The position numbers and the translations under genes were made by a program. This document shows, piece by piece, positions 1 to 12,764 of a DNA stretch of 64,000 bases. Positions within the stretch are counted from its first letter, which is position 1, and the number at the start of each line of letters is the position of its first letter. This stretch comes from Neoscytalidium dimidiatum (Eukaryota; Ascomycota; Dothideomycetes; Botryosphaeriales; Botryosphaeriaceae): positions 3,162,001 to 3,226,000 of the forward strand of contig CM074697.1 of NCBI GenBank assembly GCA_037367355.1, given 5' to 3'. The notes beneath the pieces were generated by a model. The model saw nothing but the letters and a program-made list of their open reading frames with translations. It had not been told where the DNA came from and did no database searches.

Positions 1-3000
1 GCTGCTGCATCTCCCGCATGGCGTTCTGAAGTTGTTTGCGAATCGAAAGACCTTCTCTGCTTGCCTGTTCTTGGAAAGTCTCCAAGCCAGCAATCCTCTC
101 CTCCGCACGGCGAAGTTTTTCAGAAGCATGATCGGCAGCCTCTTGGTTCTTTCGGACCATTGCACTGGCAGCGTCAAGCTGCTGCTGGAGAATCTGGACC
201 CTTTGGTTGGACACGTCTTCTACATCGTCCCTGTCGGTAGCCCGGGCCAGTCCATTGAGCACAGCCTCACGATGCATGGCAGCTTCCTCCGCATGTTTTG
301 CCGCGATTTCCTCGGAATCTTTGAGGCGACGGGCAGTGCTTTCAAGCTCCGTCTTGCTGTCTTCGCATTCCGCCCGGAGTTTGGCAAGAGCTTGCTCCAG
401 TTCTGCACGTTGACTGCGTTCATCCTCAAGCTTCGATTCCAGCAAACTCGCCTTGTCTGTCGATGCACTGACAGCAGCGCGGAGGGACTCCAAAATACCG
501 GAATGGCTTTTGACATCTTCGAGAGCTCTGGCAAGCTTCCCAGAGAGCTCGAGCTTGTCCACTTCAAGCATCTGAGCTGATGCCTTGGCTTCGGCGCAAG
601 AAGCTGATTCCTCCCGCGCAGTTTTCTCAGCCTCGTGCAGCTCCGCCCTCAAAGATTCCAGTTCCATCATAGTTCGTTGGCGGTAAGAATCGAGCTCGCT
701 CGCACGCTTCTGCGCGGCCTCAGCTGTTTCCTCAGCAAGTTTACGCGCTCTCTTCTCCGCCTCCACTTCAACTAGAAGACCGTCAACCCGTGAAGAAAGC
801 TCAGTTTGCGCCGCCAAAGAAGCCGCAAGACGCCTGTTCAGATCGTTCATACGATCCATGTCTGGAGTCATGTTGCGGTTACTATCGGGCTGCGGAGTTC
901 CTGCTTGACTACCACCGTGAGCGGCAAGCTTTGTCTTGGCATACACCGCTTCGCTGATGGCCGCATCTCTTTGCTTTTCGATTTGGGCAATCTTGTTGGC
1001 AGCTTCGACTGCTTGCGCATCAATTGAGCTCTGGACTTTGGCCAACTCTGCCCTCATCTTGATAAGAGCCTCCACCAAAGGTTTGTCATCATCACCAAAG
1101 GCTTCCGCCGCTCTCTCGTCCAACACAGGACTATTTGAGGCGTTGGCCTGGTATCCAGCTTTACGTGCCAAAGCCAATTCGGATGCGAGCCAAGCGTTCC
1201 GGCTTCGTGCTGCTTCTAACTCCCGGATGATTTCCTCATTTTGTTGCTTTACGGCTGGTGACGAGCCAATTCCGCTATCAATCGGTCTCTCAACCTCTCG
1301 ACTGGTCGAACGTTTGTGCTTGTGACCTTCCATGGATCCGCGGGGAGATTCCTGTACAATATTGTCCAAAGATTGCTGGTGACGAGTTCGGGAGTCAGCA
1401 CGCGAAGGGCCGCTCTTTGTGGAATCAACAGATTCCTTGTGGTGATGTGGCGATTTCGCAGATACGGGACTACGAACACCTCTGGGGCTTTGCTCGCGGC
1501 TGCCTTGTTCCCGCATTGCGCGAGCTGCAACAGTTTGTGGCTCAGCATCCCGAGAAGACGGGCTGTCTCTGGTGACCGGGGACATCGTATCTCTGTCAAA
1601 GGCTGCGGCTCTCGACGTATCCACGGTAGGGCCATATCCGGACGCCTTAGTTGGTGTCTTGCTTCCCGGTCTAGCGCCGTTTGCCCTAGGTTGCGGAGGC
1701 TGCTGTTGAGGGGGTGGTCCAGAAGATGGTGGAGGTCCGCCAGTGGCCCGGGGTAATCGAGACCCTGCACCAGCGGCACCGTTCTGCTGACCAGCAGACA
1801 CCGGAGGCCCGTCGGCGGGCCGGGCTGGCGGAGCACCCACTGGACCGGCCATCATGCTTTCCCGACCTACCCTGCTTTGGGGGATACCGGTCCGTTCCCC
1901 TGCGCTCATCTTTCGCCCAGGTTGTCTCTCTGCAGAAGGAGCAGGAGACTGCTCGCTTGAGGGATATCTGATTTTCGAAGTGTCCAGAACGTACGCCAGG
2001 CTCAGTTCGTTGCGGTCCGGGGCGGAAGAACTCGGCTCGCCGGCCAGGACTATGATATGCTTGCCATAGGCGGTCATGCTGTGGCCAGAACGCGGCGATG
2101 GTGAAGGGCCCATGTTCTGAAACATGTACCAGCGGCGAGACGTGATTTTGAATGCAGCCAAATCACCTAAATCAGTGCCTTCCCTTGTCCGACCTCCAAA
2201 GACGTACATAGTATCGTTGACGATAGCAGCTGCGTGTCCTTCTCGTGCCAGTGGGATGTAGCCAATGCAGTCAAGTTCAGACCAGGAATTTGTTTTGGGA
2301 TCGTAGCACCAGACGTCGCTAAACCAGTTTATGCCGTCCGTACCACCGAACCTAGCACAGTTCGTTCAGCCCTTGAAACAAAAGACATTTCAAAGCAAGA
2401 CTTACAGAAAAAGCTTATCGTTCCACGTGACGATAGAGTGGTTGGTTCTCGCAGGCGGGATCTGGCCAGGAGGTGGACCGCCATCCGCGCTGTTTGGAAT
2501 GAGTACCTCCCATCGATTGTTCGGAACTTGCAACGCATTTAGGTCGAACGCGACAAGGTCGTTAAAGAAGAAACCCTCAACTTGGCCACCGAAGACGTAA
2601 ATCCTCGACCCCAGAATGTTCAGAGTGTGGCCGTAGCGACCGGCTGGCCGGGGTCCTGCCGGCAGGGCGCGCGACCATTGTTTAGTTGCTGTCTTGCGTC
2701 AGCCATGTCGAACGGACATGCGGTATGGGGGATCACATACACGTATTCAAAAGATAAAGAGTGTCGTCGAGCAAATCGCCTTCGTCCAATTTCGTGTCTC
2801 CCCCAAACACAATAAAAGCGTTTCCAACCAACAGACTGGCATGTCCGACTCTTGGGCCCGGGCCTTCTGAGGTTGTGGCGACTGGATGGCATGCCATGTT
2901 ACCAGAGCCTGCTTCCGTCATCCACAGATCGCCCTTGACGGTGGTCCCGTTGACCAAGCCTCCCATAAGGAATATTGTGCCATCTTTGGACGCGGTGGAA

Positions 3001-3534
3001 TTGACGGCTGCGCCGTATCGCGGGAACGGGCTGGCGGCGGTTGTGAAGTTTAGACGACGTTGAGACCACGGGTAGGGGGATTCAGAGAGGCCGCGCGGCG
3101 CGGGAGCTTGCGAGGCACGGCCATTCTGGCGGAGATGTCAGCATCAGCACGACTACGTTGGAGGCCGAGTCCACAGCGATTGGGTGGCGGCGAAGGTACT
3201 CAGCGCAGGTGTCAAAGGCTAAAAAAAAAGTTTAAGTTACCTGAAGCTGGGAGTCGGATCGCTCCCGCATCTTTGTGGGCTCCGGGCTCGCAGTGTTATC
3301 AGCACCCTGCAGGGAGCTCAGGGAGTTGTTCACGGAGGCAGTGGGCGTGGGCGTCTGGGCCTGCGGAGAAGCTCTGGCTTGCTCGGGCTCACGCGGCGCA
3401 GGGGCGCCCCTCATGCCATTGGCGGTGGGTATGGACGACGCTGGCGGGCCATCGGACGAGGTGATGTTGCGCGATGCGGCAGGGAGCGCCGACGCGGGCT
3501 GCTGCTGCTTCTTGGACTTGAAAAGGAACGACAT
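1..3534 (-). CDS. Tea1-like kelch-repeat / coiled-coil cell-polarity protein (partial, 3' end off the window)
   Basis: The start ATG is at 3534. Exons are 3241-3534, 2741-3125, 2406-2688 and 2351 to beyond base 1; the three introns (115, 52 and 54 nt) have GT..AG ends and the frames join exactly. The first ~100 residues are Ser/Pro/Ala-rich. Kelch blades follow, with repeated GG doublets and YVFGG or FVFGG strands (for example IFLMGG, FIVFGGD, IYVFGGQ, MYVFGGR). After about base 2000 comes a Pro/Ser/Gln-rich linker. From roughly base 1300 to the edge the frame encodes a long Glu/Lys/Ala/Leu-rich coiled coil. At least 1,100 residues lie in the window. Kelch plus C-terminal coiled coil is the architecture of S. 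pombe Tea1 and budding-yeast Kel1, which mark growing cell ends through microtubules. Family assignment is firm; the orthologue (Tea1/TeaA versus Kel) is inferred. It is divergent from KOG1. Confidence 0.85.
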
Positions 3535-5085
3535 GGGCGGCAGCGGGGCCTGGGGGCCGGTCGCAGGGTGGTGAGGCCAGCGATGGACCGGCTATCTGGG
3601 CATCCAGACGCAGGGCGGGCGGAGCGAAAGGAGGATTCCCCGGGCAGTGGTGGTGGTGGTGATGGAAGTCGCTGGGGGTTTGGACCAGATGTCTAAGCGG
3701 ATGGCGACCGCGCACATGAATCGTGTCTGTGCGCACGTTTCCGCAGCAGTGGAGGGCGCAAGGTCGCTGGGTGGATGGAGGAGCCACGCAGAGATTGGTG
3801 CTCGGGGATGGGTGGAAATCTTGAGCCAGAGGAGACGGGAAGGGCATGAAGGGGTTCGGCGCTGGGCTGCAAAAGGCGTCGCGCTGGGCGGGAGTTCTTG
3901 GTGGGCGTGGGATGCAACGACGAGCACTCGCGCCGCCCTTTTAGGGCACCAGAGAAGTCGAGAGGCGGAAGCGCGCAGGAAGGCAGGGCTTAAGGGCCTC
4001 GATATACCCGCCTGGTCCCTGAGGCGGCCGTGGTGATCTCCAGAGAGTCATGCTGCACGCCCAAAATTGCTGTTCGACTGAGCCGGGCAGCACGCCTCTG
4101 GCCGGCCATGCCTCATCCAGCCGCCGCCGACTTCCCCTGAGGATCGACGCCTCCGCCGCGCTGCCATTGGCCACCCGCGATCGGACAGCGCATGGCCGGC
4201 GAGCCCTGCGGAGGTGCGTCATGCCGCCGTGCTGCTGGCCGGCGAAATTCACAGCGCAGACGCGTCGCAGCCGCCATCGGAAGGGGCAGGAATGTGTGTG
4301 CGCTGCTGTGTGTAAATAACCCATTCCAGGCGAGCATCTCGTCTCGTCACGCAATCCCTCGACCGCGCCTGGGGCGTGCTCCCCGCAGCCGCAGCCGCAG
4401 CCGACCGCAGGTGCGCAGGCGAGCAGGCGTGCAGGCAGGCTTGGTGCGCTATCGACTCTATCTTCCCGAGGCGCATCACTTTCAGAGACACGGCATACAC
4501 AGCGCGACCGCCCGGCTCTCCTCCCGGTTGCCGCTGAGGGAAAAAAAGTTTTGTTCTGTTCAATGACTTGGTAGAAACATGCAGCTGGATCTTCGGCATT
4601 CTGTACGAGACTCTATACTTTTGCAAGGGCTGTCTGGCGAGCGGCAGGTGCGGCTGCTTGGAGTGAGTGCCATTGGCCGGGCTGACCGGGCGGTGAGAGC
4701 GCGTGGCAGTATAGTGGTCGGCCGGTGAGCTTAGGTTGGCTCGAGGCTCGAGGCTCGCGCAGGCAATGAGCACGAATATCGCGTCGCTGCCTTCCTCGGT
4801 GGGCCTCTGTCAAGCTCACGCCTCCCGCTCTCAAAAAGATTGCGAGCGCCTTGCCTTTGCCGCGCCAGAGCAGATGGGCCCGGCACCCAACAGCCCATTG
4901 CTATGAGGGTTCTCACGTCAACCTCCGGGGCGAACAATCCTCATCCACAACCCTCCTCTCGCATCTCTGCCGCCGAATCCACCCTGTCCGCCGACCCGCG
5001 CCCAGACCTGCGCAGCCGCAGGGACGACGCACCAAGCCCGCGCTCATCATCCGCCACCGGCACGCGAGAGCGCCGCAGCGAAACC
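3535..5085. other. Divergent intergenic region between the kelch gene and KOG1
   Basis: About 1.55 kb separates two genes transcribed away from each other, so it must hold both promoters and 5' leaders. It is GC-rich with pyrimidine-rich patches near 4910-5050. Short open frames on both strands have no recognisable domains. A short upstream ORF lies at 4874-4906. Confidence 0.6.
4874..4906 (+). promoter_or_regulatory. Upstream ORF in the KOG1 leader
   Basis: An ATG at 4874 opens a 10-codon frame ending at TGA 4904-4906. The stop overlaps the first KOG1-frame ATG (4903) by two bases. If the transcript starts upstream, ribosomes would translate this frame first and favour the next strong ATG at 5086, which sits in a good context (aaaccATGG). 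The transcription start is not known, so the role is inferred. Confidence 0.4.
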
Positions 5086-8000
5086 ATGGCCGAGCCCCGC
5101 GTAAACGGCGCCAACGGATCCGCGCCTGCACGACCGCAGATGCTGCGCGCGAAGAGCGACTTTGGCCCTCGTCACAACGACCAGCACATGCGCGATGATG
5201 ACGAACACGAGAGTGCAGATGGAGAGTGGACCATCCGGCATGGCTGGGAGACCCAGCTCACCTCCGAAGAATACCAGAACCTGCTCAGCTCCACCTTCTT
5301 CATGTACTTCACCGACAAGAAGCACGAGACAAATGGCAATCCCAAGGATGACAGCGAAACATATCCTCTCCAGGAATGGCGCATGAAGGATAGGCTGAAG
5401 ACCGTCTCGGCTGTGCTCGCCCTATGCTTGAACATCGGTGTTGACCCTCCGGATGTCATTAAGACGAACCCTTGCGCCAAGCTGGAGTGCTGGATCGACC
5501 CCACGGTCTCTACTGGCACCTCGGGCCATACTCCGATGAACAACATTGGGAAGGCTTTGCAGACGCAGTACGAGCAGCTTAGCATGCGCACCCGATATAA
5601 ATTGTGCCTTGACCCGACTGTCGACGAGACGCGCAGGTACTGCTCCACCTTGCGCAAAAATGCCCGTAATGAGCGCGTGCTATTCCACTATAATGGCCAC
5701 GGTGTGCCTAGGCCTACTTCGTCGGGTGAGATCTGGGTTTTCAATCGCAACTACACCCAGTACATCCCCATCTCTCTCTATGACCTGCAATCCTGGCTCG
5801 GCGCTCCTAGTCTCTTCGTATACGACTGCTCCGATGCAGGCTTGATCATCCAGAACTTCAATAAATTCGCTGAGAAGCACGAGCAAGAAAATGCCGAGTT
5901 GCTAAGGAGAGAGCCAAATGCGGAAATAATGGATTTCAGCGATTGCATTCATCTCGCGGCTTGCAGAGAAAAAGAGACCTTACCCACTAATCCCGACCTT
6001 CCTGCCGACGTATTCACGTCCTGTTTGACGACACCCATTGAGATGGCCGTTCGATTTTTCATCCTACAAAATCCCCTTCCGACAGGCATCACTCTTCAGG
6101 ATGCGGCTAACATCCCTGGACGCGTTTCAGAGAGGCGCACTCCGATTGGCGAGCTCAACTGGATTTTCACAGCTATCACTGATACGATTGCATGGAATTC
6201 CTTATCGAAGCCTCTCTTTAAAAAGCTCTTCCGGCAAGACCTTATGGTTGCGGCTCTGTTCCGGAACTTTCTTCTCGCACAACGCATCATGAGAGTCTAC
6301 CACTGCCACCCTCAGTGTTACCCTGAAATTCCCGAAACTCACGACCACCCATTGTGGAAGAGCTGGGATCTTGCTGTGGAAATGATACTCGCTCAACTCC
6401 CAAATTTGATTGCTGCAGAACGGGGAGAGAAGCAATACGAATACCAACACTCGAACTTCTTTGCCGAGCAGCTGACTGCTTTTGAAGTCTATCTCGACCA
6501 AGGTGGTGCGATGGAACAAAGGGTACCGGAGCAGCTTCCTATCGTTCTGCAGGTGCTTTTGAGTCAAGTGCATCGTCTACGTGCCTTGATATTGCTCAGC
6601 AAATTTCTTGACCTCGGCCCATGGGCCGTGAACCTGGCATTGAGCATCGGTATCTTCCCTTACGTCTTGAAACTTCTGCAATCGCAAGCCATGGAACTCA
6701 AGCCTGTCATGGTCTTCATCTGGGCACGCATTCTTGCAGTAGACCAATCTTGCCAGACGGATCTGTTGAAGGACAACGGTTATACCTACTTCATCAGCAT
6801 CCTCAATCCCAACTCCGGGATTCCGATTGGCAACCAGAGCGAGCATCGCGCGATGTGCGCATTCATCGTAGCCATGTTCTGCAAAGACTTCCACCAAGGC
6901 CAGGTTGTGTCCCTCAGCCCTGAAGTCTTCGAGAGCTGTCTCGGCCATCTTGGTGACCTACACAACCCTCTTCTGCGGCAATGGTCATGCCTCTGCCTGA
7001 GCATGCTATGGGTTGATTACCCAGAGGCCAAGTGGACTGGTATTCAAGTCCAGGCACATCAGCGCCTGCTCTTCCTTCGAACCGATCCCGTCGCTGAGGT
7101 CAGAGCCGCTATGCTTCATGCTCTTACCACATTCCTGGGTATTCCGGATGTCACGCCTCAGGTTGCGCAAATCGAGGAGTCTATCGCTGGCAACCTTCTG
7201 TTTATGGCCCACGATGGCAACAGCATGGTTCGGAAAGAGCTTCTCATTTTCTTCTCTACCTTTGTCGCTCGCTACGACAATAAATTCGTTGTGGCTGCCT
7301 TCAAGCAGCTGCAGGAAGAGAGAAACGCTCTCCGAAGGGCGCATAATGGTGCCGACGAGATTAACGGTGACGCGCAGCTTTTGGGGCTTCGCTCAAGCCC
7401 ACAAGATGGCACTGAATCGCCCGGTGGCCTCCCTCAGAACACGGTGTTTTCAGCGATGTGGAAGGATATCCTGATTCTTTCCGTTGATCCCCACCCCGAA
7501 GTCGCAGACAATGCTTGTGTCATTGTTGACTATGTATTGAATGCCGTGCTGGAGTCGCCCCTCGCATCGTATGCTCAAGCTTTGATGGACGAGATCGCCC
7601 AACTCAGTGCCGAGGCGAAAAAGAAAGCTCCTCGTAGCTCATACGCTGACCAGTCTCATTCTGTCCCGCAACCATCTCAACCGTCCACACCTCCAACTCC
7701 ATCAAAGCAAGATGGATTCTTGTCCACAGGCCTGCGTAGGACTGCGAGCGTTGCTGCTTCCCTCAAGAACCTGGCGTTTGGATCAAATCACTCCAGTTCT
7801 GACAGTAGCCCATCGAACACTATGAAGAGCCCAACTAGGTCCAATACCGCTGGCTCGCGAGGCCGTATTCCAAGCGAGTGGAACCGGCCGCCAGATGAGA
7901 AGGATTCAATCCGCACAGCGACATCCTCCAACCCGCCAGACAAGGTGCCAGCACCGCGATTATACAGGCGGCGAAATTTCGACCAAAAGCCAAGCATACC

Positions 8001-9355
8001 CCTCAGGAGCAAGTTCTTCGAATGGTCAGCCGAATACTTCCGTGAGCCGCAGATGAAGCCGACTGAAGCGGATGAGCCCGGCAGCATGGACTATAATATG
8101 CGACTGTGGCGGCGAAACCGTAATGATAAAATCATCGCAGAGACGCAGCCATTGAAGGAAGTTGCGGGAAGCAATCGTTGGGACAAACCAAGGGGCTTTT
8201 TTAATAACGGCAGTCAGCCAGTGAAGATGTGTTTCCACCAATTTGAGGAGCATCTGATCGTCACTGACGACAGCGACACTGTTTGGTAAGTCCAACACAT
8301 CGGAAGATATGATACAAAAACCACATTACTGACCTACAACGTAGTGTTTGGGATTGGGAACGGCATACGCGCCTCAACCGGTTTTCGAACGGGAACCCGG
8401 TCGGGTCCAAGATGACCGAAGTCAAGTTCATCAACGAGGATGACCAAGCACTCCTAATGACAGGCTCTTCTGATGGCGTGATAAAACTCTACCGCGATTA
8501 CGAAGATCCGAACAAGGTGGAGCTGGTGACGGCCTTCCGTGCTTTGACGGACCTCGTCCCAAGCAACAGATACGCTGGACTCGTTTTCGACTGGCAGCAG
8601 GGGCGAGGCCACATTCTTGTGGCTGGTGATGTCCGTGTTATTCGGGTGTGGAATGCTGGGAGTGAGACGTGCACACAGGTAAGTTGTACTACACTGTATG
8701 GATGATGGAACTGGGGTGATGCTGAGCAAAGTGATTAGGATATCAATGCTCGCTCTGGATCGTGCATTACTTCACTCACCTCGGACCAGGTTGAAGGCCA
8801 GGTGTTTGCCGCTGGCTTCGGTGACGGTGCTGTGCGCATCTATGACCAACGCATGGAAAAGAAGCGTGAAATGGTAAAGGTCTGGAAGGAGCACAAGCAA
8901 TGGATTACAAACATCCATCTTCAGCGTGGTGGTCAACGTGAGCTAGTCAGCGCATGCCGCGATGGTGAGGTCAAGCTGTGGGACATTCGCATGGACCGCA
9001 GTGTCAAGACCATCCAAGCAACTAAGGACACCCTCCGAAGCTTGAGCGTCCACGAGCATGCTCCAGTGTTTGCGGTGTAAGTCCCATGATTCACACTCTA
9101 GCAGAGCTTTGCTGATCCGGTAGCAGTGGTTCTGAACGACATGTTGTCAAGCTTTTCAACCTGAACAGTGGCAAGCACCTGTCAAGTTTTGAGCCTTACA
9201 CCGGCTTCCTACAAAACAAGCGGTTCACACCCATTTCGACAACCGCTTTCCATCCTCATCGAATGATGATTGCTGGCTCAGCGCTGCAAGATTCGCATAT
9301 CAATATCTACGAATGTAGCGGTCTGGGTACATACGGCGAAGGTGACCGCGAGTGA
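5086..9355 (+). CDS. KOG1: TORC1 subunit Kog1/Raptor (WD-repeat)
   Basis: Exons 5086-8285, 8345-8678, 8739-9076 and 9124-9355 join in frame to 1,367 residues, a usual size for fungal Raptor. Kog1 is the substrate-recruiting scaffold of TOR complex 1 and acts at the vacuolar membrane. The N-terminal third holds the Raptor-specific caspase-like domain (HYNGHGVPRPT, then VYDCSDAG). The middle is HEAT/armadillo-like helices (for example FLDLGPWAVNLALSIGIFPY). A Ser/Pro-rich linker follows, and the last ~400 residues are WD repeats (VWDWE, VKLWDIRMDRS, VVKLFNLNSG). The start at 5086 was chosen for its strong context and because the following residues look like the N-terminus of other fungal Kog1 proteins. 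An in-frame ATG at 4903 would add 61 low-complexity residues. Confidence 0.95.
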
Positions 9356-10381
9356 GTGTGGTTATTTCAGCTCGCTAGTAATGCTTTCTTTCTACTTACA
9401 TTGGAGGTGATGGTGGGCTTTGGGCCACCAATACTTTCTTATTTCCTAGCTGGAGGTGCTCTATAGCGATTCTCTTTTCCTTTTCCTGAGAGCGGTTCAT
9501 TCATCACGGTCTGCATGCTGCATTCGGTGGTCTATACCATAGCGATGGCGTCTACGGGTTTAATAGTAATGATGGGATGGCGGTGGCATGGTCATAGAGA
9601 GGGGTTTCTTTCGCCTTACGGCCGGCGCTCTTCTTCGAACGAGCATTTTGAGATTTTGCTAGGACAGAAGAATTGAGGACTATTTGGTGGTTTTGAAGTC
9701 AACATCGCCGGCTATGGCCGCCGGTGTCTGAATAGAGTGACCTTGGTGAACGGTAAGGGTAGGGTTCATTTGAGTCACACACTGGTCGGGTGAGCTCACG
9801 AAGCGCGGGATCCTCGCGTGGTTCACCGCGCCTGTGCCATCTAATATAGAGTAGAAGTAACCCTACCATTACGAATGTTGTCAGTCTATCTCTAAATCGA
9901 ATATACAGACCTTTAATCTCAGTCCGTGAATAATTCGCATTTGCCAAGGCCGAATCTAATGAGGAGCAACTTGCGTACGCCCGATAAAAAAAAAGTGTTG
10001 GCCGCTTTGCTTATAACTTTGAGATCAGAACTGTGGACAGCAAGGGACCTTTTTTTTTTCGAGAAATAATGGCAAATACTGACCAATTAGCTTACTACAG
10101 ATCGAGCGAGAGCGAGATTCCTCCGAATGTGCGTCCTCAGGTCCTAGCATCTCGCAGCGTATACGGAGGCTCAGGCCCCTGTGGAGGCGGGAGATGGGCC
10201 GGGCGAGCACCCCACCACGTCACCCCGCCTCGTCGCCGAGCGGAAATTTCGACTCATACCAACGACCACCGCCGTCACTCCACGCCCGCCACGGTCACCG
10301 CACCCGTAGCACCGTGATACATATACTCCCACCCGCGCTCTGAGCTGCCGATTCGCATCCTGCACCCCAGATCTATCCACA
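9356..10381. other. Intergenic region, KOG1 3' end to aspartyl-tRNA synthetase promoter
   Basis: No coding signal is seen. An A9 tract (about 9987) and a T10 tract (about 10050) lie in the likely promoter of the downstream gene. The last 100 bases before the ATG are C-rich, typical of a leader of a highly expressed fungal gene. Confidence 0.5.
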
Positions 10382-12183
10382 ATGGCTGACAACGCGCCTC
10401 CCGCTGAGGGCGCCGCCGCGCCCTCCAAGAACGCTCTGAAGAAGGCTCAGAAGGAGGCCGAGAAGGTGGGACGGAACATGTCTCCGCAAGTATCGAGTGC
10501 GTAAACTGACGTCTGAGATTGCAGGCAGCGAAGAAGGCGGCGGCGAAGGAGCGCGAGCTGGCCGAGCGCCAGAAGCAGCAATCGGCCGACGCGGCGACGG
10601 ACGTGTCGAAGGACGACTACGGCGAGCTGCCGATGGTCGGATCGGTACCGTACACGCCGACGGGCCAGAAGCGGGTCAAGTTCACGGAGCTCAAGGAGCA
10701 GGAGGAGCCGGTGGTGTTCCGCAGCACCGTCATCAACGCGCGGTCGCAGTCGGCGAAGCTGGCCTTCCTGAACCTGCGGCAGGGCGACGAGACCATCCAG
10801 GCGGTGGTGGCCGCCAGCGAGAAGCTGTCGCGGCAGATGGTCAAGTTCGCCGGCAGCGTCAGCGCCCAGTCCATCGTCCTGGTGCATGGCCTCGTGCGCG
10901 GCGTCAAGGAGCCCATCAAGAGCGCCACCCTCAAGAACCTCGAGGTCCACATCCAGAAGCTGTACATCATCTCCAAGGCCGAGCCCCAGCTGCCGCTGCA
11001 GGTCGAGGACGCCGAGCGTCCGCTCCCCGAGGAGGGCGCGACGGCTGAGGAGCAGAAGGCTGAGGAGGGCGAGCGGCCTCGTGTTGCGCTGGCGACCCGT
11101 CTCGACAACCGTGTGCTGGACCTGCGCGCGACGCACAACAGAGCCATCTTCCGCATCAAGAGCGGCATCTGCGCTCTGTATGCCGAATTCATGCACGCCA
11201 AGGGGTTCACGCAGATCCAGACACCCAAGCTGCTGGGCGCTGCGTCCGAGGGCGGGAGCAACGTCTTCGAGTGCACCTACTTCGATCGCAAGGCTTACCT
11301 TGCGCAGTCTCCCCAGCTGTACAAGCAGATGCTCATCGCTGGCGGCTTCGAACGCGTCTTCGAAGTCGGCCCCGTCTTCCGCGCCGAGAACAGCAACACA
11401 GCCCGCCACTTGACCGAGTTCACTGGTCTCGATATGGAGATGGCCTTCGAGGAAGACTATCACGAGGTTGTCGACCTCATCGTCGAGATGCTGCTCTTCA
11501 TCTTCAAGGGCCTACGTGAGCGCTACAGCAAGGAGACCGACATCATCCGCGAGTGGGCCAGCGGCGGCAAGAACACCATCGAGGACTTCAAGCTGCCCAA
11601 GGACGGCAAGGTGCCCATCATCTCCTTCAAGGAGGGCGTCAAGATGCTGCGCGAAGCTGGCGAGGAGCTCGGCGACTACGAAGACCTAAGGTAAAAAAAA
11701 AAAAGACAATTCCCCCCCTTCCATAACCACCTTTCCGAACACAAAGCTAACGGCACTCCCACCCCCCACAGCACGCCCCAAGAAAAGCTCCTCGGCAAGC
11801 TCGTCCTTGACAAGTACGGCTCCGACTTCTACGTCCTCGACCAGTTCCCGCTCGCGATCCGCCCCTTCTACACCATGCCCTCGCCGCACGACCCCAACCT
11901 GTCCAACTCGTACGACATGTTCATGCGCGGCCAGGAGATCATGTCGGGCGCCCAGCGTGTGCATGACCCGACCTTGCTCATCCAGCGCTGCAAGGGCATG
12001 GACCCCCCCGTCAACCCGGACGGGCCCGGCCTCAAGGACTACGTCGACGGCTTCCGCTACGGCTGTCCCCCCCACGCCGGCGGCGGCTTCGGCCTCGAGC
12101 GCATCGTCGCCTTCTGGGCCGGCGTCGGCAACGTCAGGCTCGCGAGCTTGTTCCCCAGGGACCCGCAGAGGATCATGCCGTAA
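10382..12183 (+). CDS. DPS1: Cytoplasmic aspartyl-tRNA synthetase
   Basis: Exons 10382-10465, 10525-11690 and 11772-12183 give 553 residues, close to yeast Dps1 (557). The enzyme charges tRNA-Asp with aspartate. A Lys/Ala-rich N-terminal extension ([12 protein letters not shown]) resembles the RNA-binding helix of eukaryotic forms. An OB-fold anticodon-binding domain follows ([20 protein letters not shown]). The class II catalytic core shows motif 1 ([17 protein letters not shown]), the QSPQLYKQ loop, motif 2 ([13 protein letters not shown]) and motif 3 near the C-terminus ([13 protein letters not shown]). Intron 2 begins GTA followed directly by a run of A. The very high GC at third positions fits strong expression and creates long spurious antisense frames. 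Confidence 0.96.
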
Positions 12184-12764
12184 GCGTTGCGCGCGGGGGG
12201 AGAAGAGAGACGGGTGCGCGTTGCAAGGAGAAGAAAGGGTTGGGATGGGACCGGGGATAACAAAAGATGGGATCTGGACTGGATTGCACGGAAATATGGG
12301 TTCCTACAGCATCTTTAAAAGAGTGATGAATAGAGAATCATTTCGAATGCATGTATGCAAAATAGATTTCATGTCGTTCTTGAGGCTAAGTATGAATTAA
12401 ATGATTTATAGAGTGAGCAACATATACTTACGGCTTGATAACTGAGAAAGCATATCATGAAATGAGACGAGTATTGACAACAATGTCTCTATGCCACACC
12501 TGGATGCAATCTTTGAAATAGACGACGCCAGTAGCATTTGCTCTCTTGAGCCGCGTCTCGGAACGCTTCTTACTAGAAATACAAAAATTCGAGAAGACCC
12601 CCAGAACGCCGAACACATGTATTATTAAAGCCAAGGAAAAATGAAGGGATGAAGATCCAGTCATCGAAAAAAAAAAAAAATCTCAAACGCCTCTCGAGGG
12701 AACAAGAAAGAGAAGAAGAGGGGAGGAGGGGGCAAAGAAAGGAACCTTTCCTACCCATCCTCAA
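12184..12764. other. Convergent intergenic region
   Basis: The 3' ends of the aspartyl-tRNA synthetase gene (plus) and the F-box gene (minus) face each other over about 580 bases. The stretch is AT-richer than its flanks and contains an A13 run near 12667. No gene is seen. Confidence 0.5.

Noticed and set aside
4840..5085. N-terminal extension of the KOG1 frame up to 4840
   Set aside because: The codon at 4840 is TTG, not ATG. The first real ATG is 4903, in weak context and overlapped by a uORF; 5086 is preferred.
10447..11463. 338-codon open frame antisense to the aspartyl-tRNA synthetase gene
   Set aside because: Shadow of strong third-position GC bias; no domain, and the sense strand is a certain gene.
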